Positions 42,635 to 51,699 of a stretch of DNA of 64,000 nt are shown here, piece after piece. Position 1 is the stretch's first letter; each line of letters begins with the position of its first letter. Below the pieces are notes generated by a model. It had not been told where the DNA came from. It did no database searches and saw only the letters and a list, made by a program, of their open reading frames with translations. Source of the DNA: CBDBDZ01 sp965204215 (GTDB lineage Bacteria; Pseudomonadota; Gammaproteobacteria; Pseudomonadales; GM7GCV1); the NCBI GenBank assembly GCA_965204215.1, contig CBDBDZ010000014.1, positions 682,001 to 746,000 on the forward strand, in the 5' to 3' direction. The translations under genes were made by a program, and so were the position numbers.

Positions 42635-44323
42635 ATGGAACTTGTGAATTTTTCTGTAACTAATTTCCGGAGCATTACCGCAGCACATAAAGTATCTCTA
42701 TCCTCAAAGACTGTTCTAATCGGTAAGAATAATGAAGGAAAGTCCAATCTTCTGAAGGCGTTAGATATCGGCATGAATATATTGTTACAGGTGCACTCCA
42801 GATTTATTAACACGAATAGACGGATGTATATATCAAGAAGAGAAGAAAACCAATTTAACTGGGAACGTGACTTCCCTATTCAATTACAAGATAGAAAAAA
42901 AGGATTACAAACAATTATTAGACTTGAGTTTTTATTGAATGAACCTGAAATATTAGAATTTAAAACAAGTATAAAATCTAACTTAAATGGTACCTTACCA
43001 ATTATTATCAGGTTAAGTAGGGATAGTAGACCTGTAATAGAAGTGTCAAAAAAGGGTAAGGGGTTTAAAATTTTAAATTCAAAATCACCTTTGATTGCAT
43101 CATTTATTGCACGTAAAATAACGTTCAATTACATTCCAGCAATTAGAACTGATCAGGAAGCAATGGATGTGGTAAAAAAGTTGCTTAGTCAAAAGTTAAG
43201 AATTTTAGAAGATCAAGAAGAATACATAGATGCGTTAGAGACTATCAAAAATTTGCAAAAACCAATTTTGGATGATTTGAGCAATAGGATAAGAGAACCA
43301 TTAAAAGAGTTTTTGCCAAATATCCAAAATGTCAAGATTGAATCTCTTGAATCTATGAGGAGGATACATATAGGTAGAGATTTTGATATAGTGATAGATG
43401 ATGGTACCCCAACGAGTATTTTATATAAAGGTGATGGTGTAAAGAGTTTAGCAGCCCTTAGTCTACTTAAAGATAGAGGACGTAGTGACGGAGCATCTAT
43501 TGTTGCGATCGAAGAGCCAGAATCCCATTTGCACCCTGAAGCTATACATCAGCTACATCGTGTAATTAACTCAATAGCTATTGAAAACCAAGTCATCATC
43601 ACTACTCATAATCCCTTATTTGTAGAACGTGACGATATTCATTCAAATATAATTATCGATGCAGGTAAAGCATCTCCAGCTAAAAATGTAAAGCAAATAC
43701 GAGATCTATTGGGAATCAGAGCGTCTGACAACTTAACTAATGCTAATTATGTATTAGTAGTTGAAGGTGAAAGCGATGAAATATCTTTAAAAGCATTGAT
43801 TGCTAAGTTAAGCCCTAAGCTAAAAAAAGCATTAGATAATCGATCACTCATCATTGATACTATGGGTGGGGCTGGGAATTTGTCTTACAAATTATCACTT
43901 TTAAAGGGAACATTATGCAATTATCATGTTTTATTAGATAATGATGAATCTGGTATAAATGCCTATAATAAAGCTGAACAATCTAGTTTATTATCGACAA
44001 AAAATAGTACATTTACTATATGTAATGGTTCAGTAGAAGCTGAGTTTGAGGACTGTCTTAACTTAAATGTCTATCACCAAAAAATTAATTTTGAATATGG
44101 TGTCGATTTAAATTGCTCACAATTTCATTCTAATTCGAAATGGAGTAAAAGAGTAAAAGAAATATTTCTTTCCAAAGGAAAACAATGGAATATTGAAACT
44201 GAAAAAAAGATAAAGCTTACTGTTGCAGACTGTGTAAGGAGCCAACCTCTTAATGCTTTGAATGAACATAAGAGAAGTTCGATTGAAAGTTTAATTGAAA
44301 GTCTTGAAAAAATGTGCGCTTGA
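42635..44323 (+). CDS. OLD-family ATPase/TOPRIM nuclease, candidate phage-defence gene
   Basis: This 562-residue protein has an ABC-type ATPase with Walker A GKNNEGKS (residues 30-37), signature-like LYKGDGVKSLAALSLL (263-278), Walker B IVAIEEPESHLHPEA (289-303) and an H-loop ITTHNP. A C-terminal TOPRIM domain follows with Glu in VVEGESDE (375-382) and the DND of HVLLDNDESG (435-437). This is the OLD/GajA architecture. No UvrD-like helicase follows; the next DNA is a truncated IS1111 end, so it is a single-gene OLD or an orphaned half of a two-gene system. The codons are AT-rich. Confidence 0.85.
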   Translation: MELVNFSVTNFRSITAAHKVSLSSKTVLIGKNNEGKSNLLKALDIGMNILLQVHSRFINTNRRMYISRREENQFNWERDFPIQLQDRKKGLQTIIRLEFLLNEPEILEFKTSIKSNLNGTLPIIIRLSRDSRPVIEVSKKGKGFKILNSKSPLIASFIARKITFNYIPAIRTDQEAMDVVKKLLSQKLRILEDQEEYIDALETIKNLQKPILDDLSNRIREPLKEFLPNIQNVKIESLESMRRIHIGRDFDIVIDDGTPTSILYKGDGVKSLAALSLLKDRGRSDGASIVAIEEPESHLHPEAIHQLHRVINSIAIENQVIITTHNPLFVERDDIHSNIIIDAGKASPAKNVKQIRDLLGIRASDNLTNANYVLVVEGESDEISLKALIAKLSPKLKKALDNRSLIIDTMGGAGNLSYKLSLLKGTLCNYHVLLDNDESGINAYNKAEQSSLLSTKNSTFTICNGSVEAEFEDCLNLNVYHQKINFEYGVDLNCSQFHSNSKWSKRVKEIFLSKGKQWNIETEKKIKLTVADCVRSQPLNALNEHKRSSIESLIESLEKMCA

Positions 44324-44326
44324 TAA

Positions 44327-44496
44327 TGTACTGATGTGATGGACGCCTCCTAATTGGCGTGAGCCAGAGCGGTATCTAGGTACCCGAATCTGTGCTATAA
44401 AACACATTTTAAACTTCGGAGACATCCATCATGAGCCATTGTACTCGCATCAGTATCGACCTTGCAAAAACCATCTTTCAAGTTTGCGTATCTAAT
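44327..44496 (+). mobile_element. IS1111 left-end fragment
   Basis: These 170 bases repeat 36851-37020 without any difference I can see, including the GGACGCCTCC repeat, the leader and the first 22 codons of the transposase (MSHCTRISIDLAKTIFQVCV). The copy is cut at its right by the IS5-like element at 44497. The near-perfect identity implies a recent event. Confidence 0.9.
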
Positions 44497-46008
44497 TAGT
44501 CAGTCCTGAAAAACATTTATCTATTTGATTATTATATATATTTTGTTACTATGTCAGTGTGATTTCGACCAGATATGTTAAAATGGTCTCTTATTTTTGG
44601 TCGAATTCATTTAAGCAATGCTCCCTCAATCACCGGTAATATCTCCCCAAACTGGCTTTTTTGATATAGCCAGCCAACTCAATCCCAATCATATGCTACT
44701 GGCCTTGAGTCGTGAACTAGATTGGTCAAGTATCGAGTCATCGCTCAGCCCTTTATACAGTGCTAAAGGGCGCCGTGCTAAACCAATTCGACTTATGAGT
44801 GGTCTGTTAATGTTAAAGCAACTGTACAATTTGAGTGATGATTCAGTCGTTGAACAGTGGCAAATGAATCCCTACTATCAAGTATTCTGTGGAGAGACGG
44901 TGTTTCAAACATTGCCTCCTTGTCATTCAACTGAGTTGGTTAAGTTTCGTCAACGTATTGGCGAAGAGGGCGTGAAGCAACTTTTTCATAGTAGCGTACT
45001 ATTGCATGGACAGGCATCGGATGAAATCACGGTATTGGTTGATAGTAGGGTACAAGAAAAAGCGATTACTTACCCAACCGATAGTAAGTTGGCAGTCAAG
45101 ATTATTAATCGGTTGAATAAGTTAGCTAAAGAAGAAGGAATTCAACAACGTCGAACCTTTGTCAAAGAAGTGAAAGAATTACGTTTATCTTGTCGTTATT
45201 TTCGTCATGTAAAACGACGTGCTAAAGCACGTAAAGCATTAAAACGTTTAAGAACTATAGCTGGTATTTTACTGCGTGAATTACAACGAAAATTACCAGC
45301 AACAGTATTGGCGTTACAGACAGAATCGTTTGAATTGTATGAGCGTGTACTAATTCAACAACCTAAAGATAAAAACAAAGTGTACTCACTACATGAACCT
45401 GACATTTACTGTGTCGGCAAAGGCAAAGACCATAAGCCCTATGAGTATGGACGTAAAGCATCAATTGTAGCCACACAGAAAAGTCAGGTCATTGTTGGCG
45501 TAGCCAGCCATGATGAAAATGAACATGACTCAAAGAATTTGAAAGCAGCTTTAGAATCTGCTCATGAGCATCGGCAAACAACAATAGAACTAGCTGTGCT
45601 TGACCGTGGTTATCGAGGTGCAAACAAGCATGTTGATGTTGAGGTGTTATTACCCAATAAAAAGCTGAAACGAGATACGCCGTATCAATCCCAAAAGAAG
45701 CGAATATTATGTCGGCAACGTACAGCGATTGAACCTATTATTGGGCACCTCAAACACGATTATCGATTATCAAGGAACTGGCTTAAAGGCAGTGAGGGCG
45801 ATTCAATCAATTTACTGATGGCTGCTTGCGCCTGGAATTTGAAAAAATGGATGATATTTTTCTTTGTCTATCAAAATGTTGATGTTAGCTATTCTGATAA
45901 CGCACCAAAAGCTACTTTTATTTTCATTTTTGAAAACAATATCCTCATATTCAATACTCAATCACTATAATTGTAATCCTCAAATTGCTAATTTTTCAGT
46001 ACCGACTA
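44497..46008 (+). mobile_element. IS5-like element
   Basis: The ends TAGTCAGTCCTGAAAAA and (reverse) TAGTCGGTACTGAAAAA form inverted repeats, 15 of 17 matching, bounding 1512 bp with one transposase gene. A T-rich leader precedes the gene, including a GGTCGAATTC-type palindromic stretch. It interrupts the IS1111 fragment on its left. Confidence 0.82.
44618..45970 (+). CDS. IS5-like DDE transposase
   Basis: This 450-residue protein begins with a DUF772-type HTH region (ALSRELDWSSIESSLSPLYS…KPIRLMSGLLMLKQLYNLSDDSVVEQW in parts). A DDE_Tnp_1 domain follows with VLVDSRVQEKAI, the IYCVGKGKDHKPYEYGRKASI block, LAVLDRGYRGANKH (second acid) and RTAIEPIIGHLKHDYRL (Glu). The catalytic pattern looks complete. 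The C-terminal ~35 residues after AWNLKKWM are Phe/Ile-rich and unlike the usual end. Confidence 0.88.
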   Translation: MLPQSPVISPQTGFFDIASQLNPNHMLLALSRELDWSSIESSLSPLYSAKGRRAKPIRLMSGLLMLKQLYNLSDDSVVEQWQMNPYYQVFCGETVFQTLPPCHSTELVKFRQRIGEEGVKQLFHSSVLLHGQASDEITVLVDSRVQEKAITYPTDSKLAVKIINRLNKLAKEEGIQQRRTFVKEVKELRLSCRYFRHVKRRAKARKALKRLRTIAGILLRELQRKLPATVLALQTESFELYERVLIQQPKDKNKVYSLHEPDIYCVGKGKDHKPYEYGRKASIVATQKSQVIVGVASHDENEHDSKNLKAALESAHEHRQTTIELAVLDRGYRGANKHVDVEVLLPNKKLKRDTPYQSQKKRILCRQRTAIEPIIGHLKHDYRLSRNWLKGSEGDSINLLMAACAWNLKKWMIFFFVYQNVDVSYSDNAPKATFIFIFENNILIFNTQSL

Positions 46009-46120
46009 CTTATTTTATAAGGAATAAATATAGCAACACAATTTAGCGTCTCTATCAGTGAATTTGAGTCGTGGCAAGCGTATCAGTTCACTGAAGTAAA
46101 GACAATTCTTGATTTAGGCC

Positions 46121-46187
46121 TTTGTTTAGAAGTCATAAACGTGCTAAAGACCCATCTGGCTCAGAGTGTCGAGCAATTGTTAAAACG
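46121..46187 (+). pseudogene. uvrC internal fragment with a 477-bp internal deletion
   Basis: TTTAGAAGTCATAAACGT and CTAAAG match uvrC at about 32382-32407. The next bases (ACCATCTGGCTCAGAGTG, GAGCAATTGTTA) match uvrC at 32884-32916. The join is at CTAAAG, which occurs at both uvrC positions, so the fragment arose by deletion between short direct repeats. A few point changes show age. The rest of 46009-46313 carries no recognisable gene. Confidence 0.8.
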
Positions 46188-46313
46188 AGTATTCAATATT
46201 GATATTAGCCAAAAAGCTGCGTTCAATATTTCAGTTGCCTAAAATTTCGGCGCAATGACTCTCATTAAAGACAATAAGTCCTTTTTCTTGTCTTGCTAGA
46301 ACTGAATATCAGG

Positions 46314-48572
46314 TTATGCTGAAGCGATAATTCTCTCTGTGCTTCCATCCTCACCAGGTATGCCTGACCAGCTTCGATTGTCCAAAGGGCCAGCTGCTTT
46401 TGTAATATTGACAGGTATACCTGTTAAATGTGCCATCCCTGAAACCTCCTCGATATTATCAGGTCCATCTGCGGCCAATAAGTTAACATTAGCGCCGCTA
46501 ATGGAGCTGGCAACAGAAAGTCCTTTGGCTTGTTGGTGGCCCCAGCCATGGGGTACAGCAACCGTACCAGGCATGAGTTCAGGTAAAAACTTAACGGGTA
46601 GGCGAATACTCGCTGTTTTTGAATGGATATCGGCAACATCATCCTCGCTGAGTTGTTTCTCAACAGCATCATCTGGATGTATATAAAGATAGTTAGTTTG
46701 CCCCATTTTTCCGTTAGTTAATTCTTCGATATTTTGTGTCCAAGAATTGTGTGTATTATGTGCACGTTTAGTGATTAAACGCATTTCACGATTGGCAATG
46801 GCTTCTTGTTCAGCTTTAAAAATATCATCGAGTTTTAGTGTTTGTTCCATAAACATATCAGGTGCTAATGCTAATTTACCATCGTTGGTAGTCAGACGTT
46901 TACCTAAAAACGATTCAGGTTTTGCCGGGTCCCATGTTTTTCCATTGTTGGCATTAACAGCCTCTTTAAAGCTACCATAACCATTCATACGTAACATTAA
47001 ATCCATAATCAGTTTTTGCGGTATAGAAGGTTGCCTATGGCTACTACGCCCAAAACTGTTAAAAAAGCGCATAGTACGCAAAGCGAGTTGTGCGACTTTA
47101 GATCCAAATAGTCCAATACCTGAAGCTGTGGCTAAATCAGTATAGATAGTGGCTTCATCACGTGCTTCACCGATGGGGTTGACAATAGCTTCTGTCGCTG
47201 TTAAATAAGGTTTAGATTGCATACCAAGAAATAATGGAAATACAAAAGGTAAGTCAGGACGTTCTAACGGCGATGTAGCAGGTAGTACATAATGAGCAAG
47301 GCTTGCTGTTTCATTCTGATAGATGTCAGTAACAACCAGTAATTCAAGTTTTTCAAAGGCCTGTTTTAAACGTTCAGAGTTTGCCATTGTTAATAAGGGG
47401 TTACCGCCTGTAACAAATAATGCTTTGATCTGATTGATACCAGGCTCAAGAATTTCATCTGCCAGGATAGCACCAGGAAAAGCCCCACTAAGCTGTTTAA
47501 AATTACCGATGCGTGATGTTTCAGTACGGCCAAATAAATCATTCTTTTTTGCAAAAGCGGCAAAATCAAAAATACCTTCGCCGACGATAGTACCGCCTTT
47601 ACGGTCTAAGTTGCCTGTCACAGCATTGATAACTTCAGCTAACCAGTGAGCCAAGGTGCCATTTTTACCCATGCCAATACCTGTGCCTGTGATAATCGCA
47701 CCTGCACCTGATTCAACATAGCTTTTGACTAAAGCTTTAAGACCTTCAGCAGGGATTTTAGTGATTTCCGCAGTTTTCTCACAGGACCAGGGTTCAACCA
47801 AAGCCCGCAGCGAATCGAGCCCATGCATATACTTGTTGACCTTAGCATGATCAATACCATCAATAGCAAAAATTTCATGTAAAAATGATAAAAAGAAAAA
47901 GAGATCTGTGTTAGGGCGGATAAATAAATGATCAGTGCCAACCTTTGCTGATTCTGTATAACGTGGATCAACAAAAACAACTTTTGCGCCGCGCTTAGCT
48001 AACTCTTTCAGACGTTTAACCGGATGAGAAACTTGTAAGAAGGTCCATTTGGAAACTACTGGGTTAGTGCCGACAACAATCATGCATTTTACATTATCGA
48101 GATCGACAAAAGGTTGATGAAAAGGGAATCCATACATTTCAGTTGAAGCGGCAAAACGGTTGGCGCAGTCTTGTGTTGCTGAACTAAAAAGATTATGTGA
48201 GCCAATCCCCTGCATGAAACCTTCGGCAAAAATCGGATGCATAATGCTGAAACCTGCTGCGGTACCCACGTACATAGAAATCGATTGAGGGCTGACTTTT
48301 CTTAGCTTTTTGACTTTACTGCCTATTTCGCTAATGGCTTGTTCCCAACTGATTCGTTCGTAGCGATCGCCAACGCGTTTTAAGGGATATTTGAGACGAT
48401 CCGGTGAATCATACATAATGTGCTGGTAAAGGCCTTTCATGCAGGCAAAACCTTCAGTACCAATATGATCTTTATTGGGTGCTATAGATGTGATTCGGCC
48501 ATTTTCTATTTCGGTAACCAGACCACATGATGATTCACAGATACGGCAAAAAGTATGTTTAGTTTCTTTCAT
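46314..48572 (-). CDS. Molybdopterin-dependent oxidoreductase (formate dehydrogenase/nitrate reductase-like)
   Basis: The ATG at 48572 gives 752 residues. The N-terminus has a 4Fe-4S motif, CRICESSC with Cys9, 12, 16 and Cys44 in GFACMKG. Molybdopterin-binding domains follow, with VGTNPVVSKWT, the FVDPRYTESAKVGTDH block, ITGTGIGMGKNG and a VTGGNPLLTMAN segment. A C-terminal molydop_binding domain (TNYLYIHPDDAVE, VPHGWGHQQAKG) closes it. Cys136 in TQDCANRF may be the metal ligand. There is no twin-arginine signal or partner subunit nearby, so it is probably cytoplasmic. Substrate unknown. Confidence 0.85.
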   Translation of the reverse strand: MKETKHTFCRICESSCGLVTEIENGRITSIAPNKDHIGTEGFACMKGLYQHIMYDSPDRLKYPLKRVGDRYERISWEQAISEIGSKVKKLRKVSPQSISMYVGTAAGFSIMHPIFAEGFMQGIGSHNLFSSATQDCANRFAASTEMYGFPFHQPFVDLDNVKCMIVVGTNPVVSKWTFLQVSHPVKRLKELAKRGAKVVFVDPRYTESAKVGTDHLFIRPNTDLFFFLSFLHEIFAIDGIDHAKVNKYMHGLDSLRALVEPWSCEKTAEITKIPAEGLKALVKSYVESGAGAIITGTGIGMGKNGTLAHWLAEVINAVTGNLDRKGGTIVGEGIFDFAAFAKKNDLFGRTETSRIGNFKQLSGAFPGAILADEILEPGINQIKALFVTGGNPLLTMANSERLKQAFEKLELLVVTDIYQNETASLAHYVLPATSPLERPDLPFVFPLFLGMQSKPYLTATEAIVNPIGEARDEATIYTDLATASGIGLFGSKVAQLALRTMRFFNSFGRSSHRQPSIPQKLIMDLMLRMNGYGSFKEAVNANNGKTWDPAKPESFLGKRLTTNDGKLALAPDMFMEQTLKLDDIFKAEQEAIANREMRLITKRAHNTHNSWTQNIEELTNGKMGQTNYLYIHPDDAVEKQLSEDDVADIHSKTASIRLPVKFLPELMPGTVAVPHGWGHQQAKGLSVASSISGANVNLLAADGPDNIEEVSGMAHLTGIPVNITKAAGPLDNRSWSGIPGEDGSTERIIASA

Positions 48573-48781
48573 AATCAGCAAGACCAATAATAAATTAGCT
48601 GTTAAATGATAAGGGTTGTGTATAGGAATTTCAAACCACTTTTCACATCTATTTGATTCATCATCATTTTATTTCTCACACTTAAAATTAAGCGTTACAC
48701 AATTCAAAAACTGAATTTAAAATGGATTATCAACTATTATCCACTCCCAAACGGTAATTTTCAAGCGATTGTGTTCATTAA

Positions 48782-48869
48782 GGTTGTAGCCCTTACCAAA
48801 AGCCATAACGCAGCAGTGTGAACTGAAAAGGGCTGTAAATTCCAGGTTCAACTACGGAATCTAGGATTA
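48782..48869. repeat. MITE-2, partial copy
   Basis: GGTTGTAGCCCTTACCAAAA and the next ~40 bases match 24498-24549. The right end TTCAACTACGGAATCTAGG is the MITE-2 terminal repeat. The left terminus is missing. A separate small hairpin GAGCGC-GTTA-GCGCTC lies just downstream near 48885. Confidence 0.7.
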
Positions 48870-48915
48870 AAAAATTATCCCGGAGCGCGTTAGCGCTCAG
48901 GATAGCCATATATTC

Positions 48916-49049
48916 GAAAAAAATTAATAGAGCATTTTGGTGGGTTGCAGTCACTTAATCAGGCAAGCGTTGCAGATATTAGTAAAGTTGACGGGATAAG
49001 CAAAAACCTTGCGCAAAGTATTTATCAGCATTTGCATGCAGGAAGTTAA
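48916..49049 (+). pseudogene. Duplicated 3' end of uvrC
   Basis: 134 bases match the last codons and stop of uvrC (33725-33858) with only about three substitutions (e.g. CACTTAATCAGG for CACTTAGTCAGG; GACGGGATAAG for GAGGGAATAAG). It continues a few bases beyond the stop with the solo MITE-1 terminus and the GCATTCTGCCTG tract. It includes the HhH motif codons. It lies upstream of the molybdopterin oxidoreductase gene. Confidence 0.92.
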
Positions 49050-49094
49050 ACCCGGTTTAGGCATTCTGCCTGTTGTAATGGTCTTATCTGGTTT

Positions 49095-49271
49095 AAACCC
49101 AAATTATGCATTAGAAATCTATTACACACAATAATGACTTCAAAAACAGGCGCTTGCTCGAAAAATAATACTCACCATAGGGTGGCTATGCCTGCGTTTA
49201 TTGTTCTTGCGAGCACCTGTTTTCATTGCCATTTTTGTGTTCATTACGAAGTCTAATGCATAATCTGGGTT
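49095..49271 (+). repeat. MITE-1 copy B
   Basis: The element runs from AAACCCAAATTATGCATTAG to CTAATGCATAATCTGGGTT and is nearly identical to copies A and C; its core reads CACCATAGGGTGGCTATGCC. Its right end lies 4 bases from the stop of the TPR lipoprotein gene, at the edge of the island. Confidence 0.9.
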
Positions 49272-49275
49272 AAAA

Positions 49276-50445
49276 TTAATGATTGTCTGCCAACTGCGAC
49301 AGCATTCGCAATTTTTCAGAGTAACGTTTTTTATCGCTGGGTTTTTGAGCAGCTTCAAGTGCTTGATTGAGCGCATCTTCTGCTGCATCAATATTACCTG
49401 TTTTAACTTTGACTCGCGCCAAACCTAAATGAGCTTCATGTAAATAAGGTGCAATTTCCAGTGCTTTGCGGTAGAAACGAGTGGCTTTAGCGTATTCTTT
49501 TGCGTTGTAGGCAGAATAAGCGATACTAATCCATTTAAAAGGATTAGAGTTGTGGTGCTCTTCAAGTTGTTTAGCAATGTGTTGTGCTGCTTCTAATTTG
49601 CCAAGACGCTTTAGCAGAATATAATAATTATTGAGTAGTGACAGATTTTCGATACTGTTTTTAATGCCGTATTGATACAAGGCTTCGGCTTTTTTATTTA
49701 AGTTCATTCGCGAATGAATCAGAGCCATTAAATTGATAGCGTGTGAACTTTGGGGGAACACTTCCAATGCTTTACGGCTTAGCCAATAGGTCTTGTTTAA
49801 ATCTTTTTTGATAAAACTTTCCGCTGCTTTGTTATGATAAAACAGGCTATAAAACTCTGCTTCGGAAAGTGAACGCAATACACGGCTACCGCGCTGTGGG
49901 AAATAGTCGACAATCAGGTTGCTTCCACCAAAAAAGATCTGATTGGGCGTAGCTTTTTCGCTATGTAACAGTTTTGTACGGACATGTTGAGTGGTGATGA
50001 TAATGTCATTTTCTTGCTGATAAATGGGATCAGTTTCTACCAATTGATAGGCCACATACACCTGTTGAACATTGGCTAATGCTTTAGTCACAATAGCAAG
50101 CGACAGGCAATTCCCGGCATTTTGTTCCAGGGCTTCGCTGGCAATAAAAGTATTTTCGCGATAGCTGAAGTGATCCAGGTGCGTTTTTAAATAGTTAAAA
50201 ACAATTTTGTTAGCAGCTTTATTTTTATTTTTGGGTAATGAGCTAAATGTACGATAATCCCGAATTTGCGTATCACTTAACTCAAAAATATCTTGCTCTT
50301 CGGGTAGCTCTGGTTTTTCTCCAAAGGGTGTTGCATCCAGCCAGGGTTTAATAGATGGTGGTGTAGTGGTTGTGGTTTCTTGTATCGGTTGCGAAGTACA
50401 GGCTTGTAGCACAGCGACAAAAAACAACCAGATATAAGTTTTCAT
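49276..50445 (-). CDS. TPR-repeat lipoprotein with transglutaminase-like region
   Basis: From the ATG at 50445 the 389-residue protein has a lipoprotein signal (IWLFFVAVLQACTSQ, Cys at the cleavage site). A domain with EQNAGNCLSLAIVTKALA follows, a Cys-containing motif like transglutaminase-fold peptidases. Three to four TPR units come after it (AINLMALIHSRMNLNKKAEALY; WISIAYSAYNAKEYAKATRFYRKAL; AHLGLARVKTG-type). An earlier in-frame ATG at 50457 is less likely. It follows the thiolase gene after 24 bases and ends beside a MITE-1 copy. Probably a periplasmic scaffold. Confidence 0.8.
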   Translation of the reverse strand: MKTYIWLFFVAVLQACTSQPIQETTTTTPPSIKPWLDATPFGEKPELPEEQDIFELSDTQIRDYRTFSSLPKNKNKAANKIVFNYLKTHLDHFSYRENTFIASEALEQNAGNCLSLAIVTKALANVQQVYVAYQLVETDPIYQQENDIIITTQHVRTKLLHSEKATPNQIFFGGSNLIVDYFPQRGSRVLRSLSEAEFYSLFYHNKAAESFIKKDLNKTYWLSRKALEVFPQSSHAINLMALIHSRMNLNKKAEALYQYGIKNSIENLSLLNNYYILLKRLGKLEAAQHIAKQLEEHHNSNPFKWISIAYSAYNAKEYAKATRFYRKALEIAPYLHEAHLGLARVKVKTGNIDAAEDALNQALEAAQKPSDKKRYSEKLRMLSQLADNH

Positions 50446-50469
50446 CGCTCGTGACATTGTGCAAAACGC

Positions 50470-51675
50470 TCAAATATTTTCAATAACCAGCCCCGCACCA
50501 ATTCCAGCGCCACCGCTGATACCAGTGACGCCGAATTGAATGTCTTGACGTTTCATTTCATCAATTAGCGTAGCGGTCAACATTCCTCCGCTCGAACCCT
50601 GAGCGTGGCCCAGCGCCAAAGTACCACCGTTGGGGTTGAATTGATGGTTATCTACGGCTAAATCGCGCTGGTATTTTAAGCAGGTGGCAGAGAAGGCTTC
50701 GGCATAAAAATGCAAATCAATATCTTTGATTTGTAAACCAGCTTGTTCAATGGCATTTTGGATAGCTTGTTGACCTCCTAATAGCATAATAATGGGTTCG
50801 CAACTGGTGCTGGCATAAGCTTTGATTTTAGCTTTTGGCGTTAGTCCTAATGCTTTGCCGCGTTGTAAACTGCCAATTAACACCATACTGGCAGCATCTG
50901 CTAACACTGGTGAATTACCCTGATGGTGAAGATGTTGCAGTTTTTTTAATTGAGGGTAGCGTTGTTTGATTTTATCTCTGATAGATGTCGTTAAGTAATC
51001 TTCAAAAAGCGGTTTTAACTGGCTGATTTGCTGGTGGTTTAAATCGGGACGAATGCATTCGTCGTTGCTGAGTACCGGGTTATTTTGATGGTCAGTAACA
51101 GGAATTAGCGAAGGTTGAAAATACCCCTTTTCATTAGCAGATGCGGCTCTGTTATGGGTTTGTAATGCGTAGTTGTCGAGTTGTTCACGGCTAAAACCTT
51201 CAAGGGAAGCAATTAAATCTGCCGATACACCCATATGAGTAAAATTACTCTTTTCACTGACAATGGTATCATTAAACCATGAGCCTTTATCGGCAAACAT
51301 AGGTACTTGCGATAGCATTTCCACACCACCTGCAATGACCATTGCGTTCATGCCTGAGCGAACTTTTGCTGTAGCAAGGCCAATGGCGGTTAATGCAGAG
51401 GTGCAGAATCCATTAATCGTAAAGCCATCAATATGATGTGACCAGCCGTGATACAGCGTCGAAATTTTAGCGATATTTGCGCCTTGCTCCCCGATTTGTC
51501 CGACGCAGCCGAGAGCTACAGCCTCGATATGCGTCGATTGAATAGCGTTGCGCTGTTCTAGTGCAGAGTATAGTTGCGATAACAATTCAACAGGTTTAAT
51601 TTGAGATAGTGCACCAGATTTGGAGCCTTTGCCTATAGGTGTTCGAATGGCGTCAAAAATATAGGCTTCAATCAT
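50470..51675 (-). CDS. Thiolase-family acyltransferase with altered C-terminal active site
   Basis: This 401-residue protein has the thiolase fold with nucleophile Cys91 in TINGFCTSALTAIGLA and start FDAIRTPIGKGSKSG. The C-terminal His is present in NGGTLALGHAQGSSG, but the usual GHPxG is GHAQG. The second catalytic Cys (CxGGG near the end) is replaced in GVTGISGGAGIGAG. It may still do thiolysis in modified form or have another role. It sits 25 bases after the acyl-CoA synthetase stop in a four-gene operon. Confidence 0.85.
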   Translation of the reverse strand: MIEAYIFDAIRTPIGKGSKSGALSQIKPVELLSQLYSALEQRNAIQSTHIEAVALGCVGQIGEQGANIAKISTLYHGWSHHIDGFTINGFCTSALTAIGLATAKVRSGMNAMVIAGGVEMLSQVPMFADKGSWFNDTIVSEKSNFTHMGVSADLIASLEGFSREQLDNYALQTHNRAASANEKGYFQPSLIPVTDHQNNPVLSNDECIRPDLNHQQISQLKPLFEDYLTTSIRDKIKQRYPQLKKLQHLHHQGNSPVLADAASMVLIGSLQRGKALGLTPKAKIKAYASTSCEPIIMLLGGQQAIQNAIEQAGLQIKDIDLHFYAEAFSATCLKYQRDLAVDNHQFNPNGGTLALGHAQGSSGGMLTATLIDEMKRQDIQFGVTGISGGAGIGAGLVIENI

Positions 51676-51699
51676 TTGGTTTGTCTGTTGTCGATTGTT

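Noticed and set aside
42635..44323. Gabija defence system
   Set aside because: Only the GajA-like architecture is present; no GajB-type helicase gene follows, so I call the protein OLD-family only.
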